A stretch of 20,956 bases of DNA from NCBI GenBank assembly GCA_031262125.1, contig JAISII010000070.1, positions 1-20,956 on the forward strand, read 5' to 3'. The stretch is from Oscillospiraceae bacterium (lineage in GTDB: Bacteria; Bacillota; Clostridia; Oscillospirales; Acutalibacteraceae). The translations under genes and the position numbers were made by a program. Below the pieces are notes generated by a model that was not told the origin of the DNA, ran no database searches, and saw nothing but the letters and a program-made list of their open reading frames with translations. Of the stretch, positions 13,118 to 20,956 are shown piece after piece; position 1 is the stretch's first letter, and each line of letters starts with the position of its first letter.

Positions 13118-16100
13118 GTGCTGAATTTTGTGCTTGGACCGTGCGGAAGCGGCAAAACTACATATCTAATTGATATGGTTGACGCACTATTCAAAACCGG
13201 CTGTGAAAAAATCATGTTTTTGGTGCCTGACCAAAATACATTCCAGACCGAAAAAAAATTGTTGCAGCATTTGGTAGCAAAAATAAGCAATCAAATCCCT
13301 GTTTATGGCTTCTCAAGGTTGTGTGAAAAATACGCAAAGCCAACTGCTTTGAACCTAAAAATATTAGATGATTCGGCAAAAAGCGTTTTGATGAACATTG
13401 CTTTGGCGGAAGTTAAGGATAGTTTAGAATTTTATAAAACCCAAGCAAGCAAGCCGAATTTTGTTGACATTATGCTTGAGGTAGCTAAAGAATATAAAAA
13501 GGCTGATTTAAACAGTGAAGTTTTGCGTGAAAACGCAAAGAAATTATCGGACGAAATATTAGCTAAAAAAATTAACGAAACCGCACTGATTTATGATTGT
13601 TATAACGCAATAATTTCTCAAAAATTTGTAGATAGTTTCGACTTGCTGACTCTTTTGAAAGATTACTTATGTAAAAATCCTATTTTTGAAGGCTACACGA
13701 TTGTAGTGGACGGATTTTCGGGCTTTACTGCCCAAGAGTATGGGGTTTTGAGGGAACTGCTGAACCAATCGGAGGAATTTTTTTGTGCTCTAACTCTCGA
13801 AGAGCACGGCGACGATGATATGTTCAACTCACCTGCTCAAACGCTTAAAACGCTCAGAGCAATTTCGGAAGACATCGGCAAACCGTCTGCGTGCAAAATT
13901 TGGTTTGATGATGTTAAAAGCATAAAAAGCGAGCCAATATTATGCCTAAGCAAATCAATTTTTCGTGCAAAAAAAGAAATTTTTTCAGCAGAAGCGAATG
14001 ATATATGCATTGTTAATTGTGCAAATATACACAAGGAAATCGAATTTGTTACTAAAAGAGTTAAACAAATAGTAATTAGTGAGGAGTATGAATACTCGGA
14101 TATTGCAATAATCTGCCGAGATGTTAAGCCCTATCTTGGAATTTTGAATAAAGAACTGCAAAAATACAAAATCCCGTTTTTTATGGATGTACCCGAAATG
14201 GTGCAGACAAAAAGTTTGATGAGAGCAGTTGTTGCCCTGCTGAATTTTATAATCCACAGGTACGACATCGAATATTTTTTTGAGTTGATAAAGAGCGGAG
14301 TTTTGCCGTTTGAAGATGAAGAAATTTTCTTTTTAGAAAAATACATAACTGTTTGGAATATTACAAATAGTAAAATTGTGAAAGAATTTTCAGAGCATCC
14401 GAATGGCTTTTGCAACAAATGGAGCAACGAAGATGTAGAAAATTTAGCAAAACTTGAGAATATGCGAAAGAAAATTATAGAGCCGATTATTGAATTTGAA
14501 AAGTATTCAAAAAATAATAGCGTTGGGCAACAAATTAAAAACCTGCACAAATTACTTGCTAACTTGGGAATTGAAAGCGAAATTGCGAATTTAAAACAAG
14601 AATCTGTGAATAATTCTGAAATTCAAGCTGCCAACGAAGAATTAAGACTTTGGAACGAATTAGTGCGAATTTTTGAAAACACCTACAATTTGGTTGGCGA
14701 GTACTCAATTGGTATTGAGCAGCTCAAAAAAATTCTTTTATGTCAGTTTGCAGAGGTAAGCTTAAAAAATATTCCCGAGAGTATAAATCAAGTTGTGGTT
14801 GCAAGTGCCGAGCGTACACGCATAGAGAAGAAAAAAATCGTGTTTATTATTGGTGCAATTGATGGCAAATTCCCACGCTGGCCCGAAAGCTCGGGACTTT
14901 TTACCGATAAAGAAAGGGTGCAGCTAAAAAATTCAGGGCTGCCAATTTACGACGGGCAAGAGCAATTATACAATTTAGAGTTATATTTTACCTACACAGC
15001 TGTGTCCGGGGCATCGGATAAACTTTATATTACCACATACGGCAAAAATTTAGATGGTAGCGAAAACGCCGCTTCTCCGATTATTGCCGAAACGATGGCG
15101 ATATTACCCAATGTAAAAATTTTAAATTATGACGACACAGATATTAACAACGTGTTCTCGCCGGAGGATGCTGAAAAGTTATACTCAAAAATAAAAAATA
15201 ATCCATTAAAAACGGTTGATTGTGCCGCCTTAGAAGAGTATTTAAGAGCTATTGGTAAGTATGATAAGTTTAAATATATAACACTAAAAAACAGGCACCC
15301 TGAAAGGTTTTTGATAGACAACAAGCAGATGTTGGAAAACTATTTAAGTGATGATATTGCTCTCTCGGCCAGCCGAATAGAGAGCTTTAATTTGTGCCGT
15401 TTTAAATATTTTTTAAAATATTTTTTAAATATTGCCGAAACAAAAAAGGCACGAATTGATACTTTGGAGAGCGGCTCGCTTATACATTATGTATTAGAGG
15501 AAATTTTTAAGCAAGGCGACTTGCAAAATAAAAATACAGAAGAAATACGGTTTGAAATTAACAGAATTGTGGATGACTACAGCGAAAAACGATTTGGAAA
15601 GACAATTTTGCAGGATGAGATTTTTGCTTATGAAATTTGGCGTGTTAAAGAATCTTTGGCGAATTTGATAGCAAATATAAAAAAAGAACTTCAAAATTCA
15701 AACTTTGTGCCGGTCGATTTTGAACTGAAAATCGGCGACAGCACTGAGGATATACCATCTTATAAAGTTAAAATGCCAAACGGAAATAACCTGATTATAA
15801 AAGGCAGCATCGACAGGGTGGATGTGTTTGAACATGAAGATAAAAAATATGTACGGGTTATTGATTATAAATTGGGCGGCAAAATTTTTAATTTGAGCGA
15901 TGTTTTTTACGGGCTGAATATGCAAATGCTGCTATATTTATACATTTTAAAAAAGAATGGCAAACAGCATTTTAACGCCGAAATTATACCGTCGGGAATA
16001 TTATATATGCCTTCGCTTTCGGGTTCGATTAATATTGAATCCGGCTTATCGGAGGAGAGTCTTGATAAAAAACAGAAGCTCCAGTTTAAAATGAACGGTT

Positions 16101-16444
16101 TAATACTGTCGGAGCCCGAAATTATTGAAGCGATGGATGTTACAAATAGTGGAGAATTTATCCCTGTAAGCATAGCAGCTGATGGTAAGATTAAAAATGC
16201 AGGGAGCACAGCTACCCTTGCACAATTTGATAGTATATTCAACAAAATAGACAATATAATTTTTGATATGAACTCATCACTTTTAAAAGGTGATTTTTCT
16301 GCAGTTCCGGCAAAGTCTAACGACGACCGCATTAATGCTTGCAAATACTGCGAATATGACTCTGTGTGCTTATGCAAAAATAACGATAAGTATAAAAAAA
16401 TCGAAAATATCGAAATTGACAGTTTGTTAAACGGGCAAATTTGA
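13118..16444 (+). CDS. addB: AddB, helicase-nuclease subunit with 4Fe-4S nuclease domain
   Basis: Part of the AddAB enzyme that resects double-strand breaks for RecA loading, the Firmicute counterpart of RecBCD. The N-terminal helicase-like domain has a Walker A motif, LGPCGSGKTTYL. The C-terminal nuclease domain has IKGSIDRVDV (Asp899) and VRVIDYKLGG (Asp916, Lys918). The iron-sulphur cluster ligands are Cys760 (ESFNLCRFKYF) and Cys1075, Cys1078 and Cys1084 (CKYCEYDSVC), the usual split arrangement. I chose GTG 13118 because a GGAGGG ribosome binding site lies 6 nt upstream and LNFVLGPCGSGKT is the expected beginning; the frame is open upstream to TTG 13082 inside dnaE. The 1108 residues fit the family. 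It starts 17 nt after dnaE and ends 15 nt before addA. Confidence 0.95.
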   Translation: MLNFVLGPCGSGKTTYLIDMVDALFKTGCEKIMFLVPDQNTFQTEKKLLQHLVAKISNQIPVYGFSRLCEKYAKPTALNLKILDDSAKSVLMNIALAEVKDSLEFYKTQASKPNFVDIMLEVAKEYKKADLNSEVLRENAKKLSDEILAKKINETALIYDCYNAIISQKFVDSFDLLTLLKDYLCKNPIFEGYTIVVDGFSGFTAQEYGVLRELLNQSEEFFCALTLEEHGDDDMFNSPAQTLKTLRAISEDIGKPSACKIWFDDVKSIKSEPILCLSKSIFRAKKEIFSAEANDICIVNCANIHKEIEFVTKRVKQIVISEEYEYSDIAIICRDVKPYLGILNKELQKYKIPFFMDVPEMVQTKSLMRAVVALLNFIIHRYDIEYFFELIKSGVLPFEDEEIFFLEKYITVWNITNSKIVKEFSEHPNGFCNKWSNEDVENLAKLENMRKKIIEPIIEFEKYSKNNSVGQQIKNLHKLLANLGIESEIANLKQESVNNSEIQAANEELRLWNELVRIFENTYNLVGEYSIGIEQLKKILLCQFAEVSLKNIPESINQVVVASAERTRIEKKKIVFIIGAIDGKFPRWPESSGLFTDKERVQLKNSGLPIYDGQEQLYNLELYFTYTAVSGASDKLYITTYGKNLDGSENAASPIIAETMAILPNVKILNYDDTDINNVFSPEDAEKLYSKIKNNPLKTVDCAALEEYLRAIGKYDKFKYITLKNRHPERFLIDNKQMLENYLSDDIALSASRIESFNLCRFKYFLKYFLNIAETKKARIDTLESGSLIHYVLEEIFKQGDLQNKNTEEIRFEINRIVDDYSEKRFGKTILQDEIFAYEIWRVKESLANLIANIKKELQNSNFVPVDFELKIGDSTEDIPSYKVKMPNGNNLIIKGSIDRVDVFEHEDKKYVRVIDYKLGGKIFNLSDVFYGLNMQMLLYLYILKKNGKQHFNAEIIPSGILYMPSLSGSINIESGLSEESLDKKQKLQFKMNGLILSEPEIIEAMDVTNSGEFIPVSIAADGKIKNAGSTATLAQFDSIFNKIDNIIFDMNSSLLKGDFSAVPAKSNDDRINACKYCEYDSVCLCKNNDKYKKIENIEIDSLLNGQI

Positions 16445-16459
16445 GGAGGTGAACCTGCT

Positions 16460-19400
16460 ATGTGGACGCAAAACCAAATGGATGCAATTAATTCGAGGGG
16501 CGGTACAATTCTTGTTTCGGCTGCGGCGGGTTCGGGCAAAACCTCTGTGCTGGTTGAGCGAGTGCTGCAAACGATTTTGGATGAGCAAAACCCAATTGAT
16601 GCAAACCGTTTGTTGATTGTAACATTTACAAATGCGGCGGCACAAAATATGCAGTTAAAAATCAAGCGAGAACTTGACAAAAGGCTGATTTCACAGCCGC
16701 AAAACAGGCTGATTCAACGGCAAAGAAAGTTAATTAACAGTGCCGATATTTCTACTATTGATAGTTTTTGCCAACGTCTTATAAAAGATAATTTTCAGTC
16801 GCTGGATATACCGAGCGATTATAAGATTGAGGTTGGAGCAAAGCTTGAAATATTGCGTAACACCGCCCTTGATAATGTTATTAAACGCAGATTGCACGAT
16901 GATTATGATAATTTTGTGCAATTGGTTGACAATTTTTCAAGCGATAAAGGTTACTCTCAATTTCGAGAAATTATATTGGAAGCCTATGATTTTTTGTCTT
17001 GTTTGCCGTTCCCGAAAAAATGGGCTGAAAATGCTGTAAAAAACTATAAAACGGACGAAAATTTGTTGCTAAACCCGTTTGTACAGGCGATAATCAGCAA
17101 AATAGTTTTTGATATTAACTTTTGTGCACAAAGCACCCAAGAGATTTTTAACGAATTGCAAGACTTGGATGAGGGCTCAAAATTCCTCGGCAAATTAAGG
17201 GCTGTCTTGACTTTTGATATCGAGTATTATAATGGTTTAATTAACAGCACCAAAAATTGGGACGAGCTTTACAACTATTTAAAAACAAATAAACGCCCCA
17301 CAATGCCATCGGTAAGTAAGGGCGAAGAAATATATAAAGATTTGCAGGCAGATATTAAAAGCAGACGTGAAAATTTTGGGAAAATCATTAAAAAAACAGA
17401 AAAATTAGTTTTTCAGCCCGAGCCGGAAATTATTAAAGACCTACGCCTAATGGAAGCTTATGTGAAAGAATTGTTAGGTTTTGTTTTTGAGTTTAAAGAG
17501 GAGTTTAGTTTAGTTAAGCTAAAAAACAAGGTCGCCGATTTTAACGACACCGAGCGGTGGACGTTTGAGCTTTTAGTTGACAATGAGGGCAACCGTACGG
17601 ATTTGTCGTACAAAATTGCCGACACGTACGATGCTGTTTTGGTTGATGAATATCAGGATGTTAACGATTTGCAGGAGAGCATTTTTGATATTATAAGCAA
17701 CAACAGCAAAAACCTGTTTATTGTTGGCGATGTTAAGCAGTGTATTTATACTTTTAGGCAAGCAAAGCCGCAAATATTTTCTAACCGAAAAGACAGCTAT
17801 GAGTTTTATGATGCACACAAAGACAACTACCCCGCAAAAATTTTGCTGGAGAAAAACTTTAGAAGCTTTGACGGTGTAACCGATGCCGTAAACTTTGTTT
17901 TTTTTGCTTTAATGAGCAAAAAAGTCGGAGAAATTGATTACAACAACGACGAACGTCTGGTGTGTTTTGAGGAGTACCCGATTACAGAAGAACCTGCGGC
18001 AGAGCTGCATTTGCTTGAGTGCAACCACGAAGATGACGATATTGAGGCGGAGGCAGAATATATCGCATTAGAGGTTTTGCACCAATTAGCACACACCAAA
18101 ATTTATGAAAACGGAATTTTTAGAGCGGCAAAATGCAGCGATATTGTAATTTTGATGCGTAGCACAAAAAAGAAATCTCAAAAAATTATAGAAGCATTAC
18201 GCCGCTATAATTTGCAGGCAACCTGCAACGCCGACACAGGGTTTTTAAAGAAAAAAGAAATCAGTCTGGTATTAAATATACTAAAAATAATAAACAACCC
18301 AACCGAGGATATACCACTAACTTCGGTTTTGATGTCGGTACTTTTTGCTTTTACGCCCGATGATTTACTGACGGTTAGATTTAACGGCAAAAAAACAAAT
18401 TTATATACAGCATTGCTGCAATATCAAGGCGAAAATGAGCAACTAAAAAATAAAATTGCCGAATTTTTTAATGCGATTGAGCAGTGGCGGAAGCTGTCAT
18501 ACTCAATACCAACAAGCGAGCTTATAAGTGCGATATACCAACAGACCGAGCTGTTGTCGCTTGCCAATATTATGTTTAATGACCAAAATGCCGAAAACAA
18601 TCTTTTGCTCTTATGCGAATATGCCAAAAATTTTGAGTCATCCGAAAAGTTCGGACCGTCTGCATTCCTTAATTTTATTCAAAAAACCGAAGAAAACGGT
18701 GCCGACTTAAAGCCCGCAGCCGTAGATAACGAGCAGCAGGACAGTATTCAGATTATGTCAATCCACAAGAGCAAGGGGCTGGAATACCCTGTTTGTATAA
18801 TTGCCGACACCACACATCAATTCTCAACCGACAGTAATAAATCGGCAATTATTAACGAGCAATTGGGAGTTGCCTTTAAACGCAAGGGCTCAGGGAACTT
18901 CAAATTTTCAACCCTGCCGCATAAAGCAACACAAATTGCGGTTAAAAACGGAGAAATATCGGAAGAATTACGCAACCTTTATGTTGCTATGACCCGTGCA
19001 AAGCAAAAAGTAGTGATGATATACACCTACAAGCCGAGCGGTAACAGCAAGGGGAACATTGATGAGCATATTAAATCGGTCGCAAAAAAAATAACCGTTA
19101 AAAACGGCAAAATTTCGGAGTTTACAGCTCTAAATGCAAAAAACATCGGCGAGTGGCTGCTTATGTCTGCATTGGTTCATCCCTCCGGCATACAATTAAG
19201 GCAAATTGCCGGTATGCAATCGCTTGCTGTTTTAGGCAGCGATGCCAAACCGTGGGATATTTCTGTAACCTACAGCAGTGATAAAGCAAACGAAAACGAC
19301 AATATTGCAAAAGAAAGCGATGCGAGTTTTGAGAGCGGCAATGATTTAGTATTACCCGACAAAATTGAACTTACCGCAAAAGCCAAAGCGATTGCAGCAA

Positions 19401-20068
19401 AAATGCGGCAGCAAATTGAGATGGCAAACAAAGATACTGTTGCAATCCCCGAAAAAGTTACAGCATCGGGGTTAACGCACAGCGTTACAGACAGGTTCAA
19501 TTACGAAACAATGAGAACACCCGCATTTTTAACAAACAGCAAAATAACCCCCGCCGACCGTGGAACTGCAACCCATAAATTCTTACAGTACTGCGATTTT
19601 GAAAAAGCCAAAGAAGATTTTACGGCGGAGTTTGACCGCATAGCCGCTACGGGATTGATACCCAAAAACTTTATTAGCGTTATTGATATTGAAAAGGTAA
19701 AAGCGTTTTTAGATAGTGAATTGTGTGCAGAGATTTTGAGCTCGCCCAAAATATTTAAAGAGTACAATTTTTTGGTTTTTGAGAGTTTGAAGGGCATAAA
19801 AATAGAGAATGAATTGCTGCAAAATCAAGATAAAGTTTTGCTCCAGGGGGCGGTTGACTTAGCTTATTTGAAGAATGATAAACTTGTGATAGTTGATTAT
19901 AAAACCGACCGAGTAAAAACGCTTGATGTGCTGCAAAAACGCTACGAAAGCCAAGTGAAGCTTTACATAAGGGCAATGGCACAGGCAACGGGAATAGCAG
20001 TAGAAAAGGGCGTTATATATTCGCTGGAGTTGGGAGATTGGATTGATATTTTTGATGAGCAAAATTAA
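16460..20068 (+). CDS. addA: AddA, UvrD-type helicase-nuclease subunit
   Basis: The motor subunit of AddAB: a superfamily 1 helicase fused to a RecB-type nuclease, 1202 residues. Helicase motifs are in order: Q-motif region WTQNQMDAINSRGG, Walker A SAAAGSGKTSVLVERV (Lys27), LLIVTFTNAAA, Walker B AVLVDEYQDVNDLQE (Asp396-Glu397), VGDVKQCIYTFRQAKP, IMSIHKSKGLEYPVCII, and LYVAMTRAKQKVVM. The nuclease domain has GTATHKFLQYCDF, GAVDLAYLKNDKL (Asp1133) and VIVDYKTDRV (Asp1146, Lys1148) followed by ESQVKLYIRAM. All motifs are intact, so both activities are expected. The ribosome binding site AGGAGGTGA before ATG 16460 is close to ideal. The gene is last in its operon; only 9 nt separate it from the convergent flavoprotein gene and no terminator hairpin is visible. 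Confidence 0.96.
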   Translation: MWTQNQMDAINSRGGTILVSAAAGSGKTSVLVERVLQTILDEQNPIDANRLLIVTFTNAAAQNMQLKIKRELDKRLISQPQNRLIQRQRKLINSADISTIDSFCQRLIKDNFQSLDIPSDYKIEVGAKLEILRNTALDNVIKRRLHDDYDNFVQLVDNFSSDKGYSQFREIILEAYDFLSCLPFPKKWAENAVKNYKTDENLLLNPFVQAIISKIVFDINFCAQSTQEIFNELQDLDEGSKFLGKLRAVLTFDIEYYNGLINSTKNWDELYNYLKTNKRPTMPSVSKGEEIYKDLQADIKSRRENFGKIIKKTEKLVFQPEPEIIKDLRLMEAYVKELLGFVFEFKEEFSLVKLKNKVADFNDTERWTFELLVDNEGNRTDLSYKIADTYDAVLVDEYQDVNDLQESIFDIISNNSKNLFIVGDVKQCIYTFRQAKPQIFSNRKDSYEFYDAHKDNYPAKILLEKNFRSFDGVTDAVNFVFFALMSKKVGEIDYNNDERLVCFEEYPITEEPAAELHLLECNHEDDDIEAEAEYIALEVLHQLAHTKIYENGIFRAAKCSDIVILMRSTKKKSQKIIEALRRYNLQATCNADTGFLKKKEISLVLNILKIINNPTEDIPLTSVLMSVLFAFTPDDLLTVRFNGKKTNLYTALLQYQGENEQLKNKIAEFFNAIEQWRKLSYSIPTSELISAIYQQTELLSLANIMFNDQNAENNLLLLCEYAKNFESSEKFGPSAFLNFIQKTEENGADLKPAAVDNEQQDSIQIMSIHKSKGLEYPVCIIADTTHQFSTDSNKSAIINEQLGVAFKRKGSGNFKFSTLPHKATQIAVKNGEISEELRNLYVAMTRAKQKVVMIYTYKPSGNSKGNIDEHIKSVAKKITVKNGKISEFTALNAKNIGEWLLMSALVHPSGIQLRQIAGMQSLAVLGSDAKPWDISVTYSSDKANENDNIAKESDASFESGNDLVLPDKIELTAKAKAIAAKMRQQIEMANKDTVAIPEKVTASGLTHSVTDRFNYETMRTPAFLTNSKITPADRGTATHKFLQYCDFEKAKEDFTAEFDRIAATGLIPKNFISVIDIEKVKAFLDSELCAEILSSPKIFKEYNFLVFESLKGIKIENELLQNQDKVLLQGAVDLAYLKNDKLVIVDYKTDRVKTLDVLQKRYESQVKLYIRAMAQATGIAVEKGVIYSLELGDWIDIFDEQN

Positions 20069-20077
20069 TTATTTGTG

Positions 20078-20956
20078 CTAATTTTTAAGTATTGCTTCGG
20101 CACATTTAATACCGTCTATAGCTGCCGAAATTATACCCCCGGCATAGCCTGCACCCTCGCCGCAAGGGAACAACCCGTTAATGCCAATGCTTTGCATTGT
20201 GGTTGGGTTACGCAAAATTCTTATGGGGGAGGAGCTGCGGGTTTCGGGTGCGGTTATTACAGCGTTTGGGTTAGCAAATTCGGGGATTTTTCTTGAAAAA
20301 TCTTCAAGCGAGAGTGCAATCGAATCGCAAACATATTCGGGCAAAAAGTCCCAAATATTTGCACCGGCAACCCCGGGCAAATAACTTGGGGTTATATTTG
20401 AAAACTCGGTGGTGGTTTGCTTTTTTAAAAAATCGCCGACTTTTTGTGCAGGGGCGTTGTAGTTGCCCGAAACGGTGTAGGCAGATTTTTCGATTTTACG
20501 CTGAAAATGCACCCCGGCAAGCGGCCCTAAATCTCCAAAATCATCAGGGCTAACCGAAACCAAAATTGCCGAATTTGAGTTATCGCCACGGCGGGCAAAA
20601 TTGCTCATTCCGTTGGTTACAATTGAGTTTTCTTCGCTTTGTGCGGCAACAACACGCCCACCGGGGCACATACAAAAAGTATAAACTCCCCGCCCGTTTG
20701 CAAGGTGCGTGTTAAGCTTATACGAGGCAGCACCCAGCCGTGCATTGCCCGCAAAAGTGCCATATTGGCACGAGTCTATAGCTTTTGCAAGATGTTCAAT
20801 ACGTACCCCAATAGAAAACGCCTTGGATTCGATGGGGATTTTTTTGTCGTTGAGCATTTCAAAGGTGTCTCTTGCACTGTGCCCAATGGCTAAAACTATG
20901 CAATCCGTGTCAATTTTGTATGCGGATTCTTCATTTTTTACAACGGCGGCAACAAC
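20078..20956 (-). CDS. FAD-dependent dehydrogenase/oxidoreductase of the COG2509 type, partial (C-terminal 292 residues)
   Basis: The gene enters from the right edge on the minus strand and ends at TAG 20078-20080. Visible features are the second dinucleotide-type strand DTDCIVLAIGHSARDTFEML, SIGVRIEHL, VYTFCMCPGGRVVAAQSEE, SNFARRGDNSNSAILVSV, TAPETRSSSPIRILRNP, and the C-terminal FAD-contacting GLFPCGEGAGYAGGIISAAI. These match the uncharacterised FAD-dependent dehydrogenases of COG2509, which are usually somewhat over 500 residues, so about half is missing. An internal ATG at 20857 is not the start, since the frame upstream is open and conserved. Substrate and pathway are unknown. It is convergent with addA. 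Confidence 0.85.
   Translation of the reverse strand, partial: VVAAVVKNEESAYKIDTDCIVLAIGHSARDTFEMLNDKKIPIESKAFSIGVRIEHLAKAIDSCQYGTFAGNARLGAASYKLNTHLANGRGVYTFCMCPGGRVVAAQSEENSIVTNGMSNFARRGDNSNSAILVSVSPDDFGDLGPLAGVHFQRKIEKSAYTVSGNYNAPAQKVGDFLKKQTTTEFSNITPSYLPGVAGANIWDFLPEYVCDSIALSLEDFSRKIPEFANPNAVITAPETRSSSPIRILRNPTTMQSIGINGLFPCGEGAGYAGGIISAAIDGIKCAEAILKN

Noticed and set aside
15907..16680. Minus-strand open frame of 257 codons across the addB/addA junction
   Set aside because: It overlaps the conserved nuclease end of addB and the Walker A region of addA, has Ser/Ile/Phe-rich antisense composition and no family resemblance.

Overview
The window looks like a chromosomal segment from an anaerobic Clostridia-type Firmicute, perhaps an uncultured Oscillospiraceae/Ruminococcaceae relative. 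The reasons are moderately low GC, AddA/AddB instead of RecBCD, a rubrerythrin, a clostridial-type COG2509 flavoprotein, strong SigA-type promoters with 17-nt spacers, and GAGGTG/GGAGG ribosome binding sites with some TTG and GTG starts. Gene density is high. There are no tRNA or rRNA genes, CRISPR arrays, insertion sequences or phage genes.

Left part, minus strand, read from 4767 down to 1: a promoter, a monotopic sugar-1-phosphate transferase, a Wzy/WaaL-like membrane protein, glutamine-dependent NAD synthetase (nadE), and the start of a LURP-one/YxjI-like gene cut by the window edge. The Wzy-like gene is broken by an in-frame TAA, after which about 70 codons of convincing coding sequence continue. 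It is also bracketed by two inverted copies of a 30-nt repeat built from the heptamer ATGCAGA.

Middle part, plus strand, 4848-7558: a divergent promoter drives a HisH-like glutaminase, a HisF-like barrel and an RNase M5-like TOPRIM protein. The HisF homologue keeps Asp11 but has Gln at position 130, where histidine-pathway HisF has a catalytic Asp. No other his gene is present. The pair is therefore more likely a specialised amidotransferase, possibly for a surface sugar, than a histidine enzyme. A consensus promoter (TTGACA-17-TATAAT) inside the end of the TOPRIM gene starts the rubrerythrin unit, which ends at a good intrinsic terminator.

Right part, plus strand, 7706-20068: a promoter with an extended -10 box begins a probable operon nusB-xseA-dnaE-addB-addA. 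It joins antitermination, exonuclease VII large subunit, a DNA polymerase III alpha subunit and the two-subunit recombination helicase-nuclease. Gaps are short (73, 56, 17 and 15 nt). The xseB gene that usually follows xseA is absent. Past addA a convergent minus-strand flavoprotein is cut by the right edge.

No wholly new multi-gene system is evident. The points most worth a second look are the HisF-like protein with Gln130, the inverted-repeat-flanked and stop-interrupted Wzy-like gene, and the alternative hairpins around the xseA ribosome binding site.
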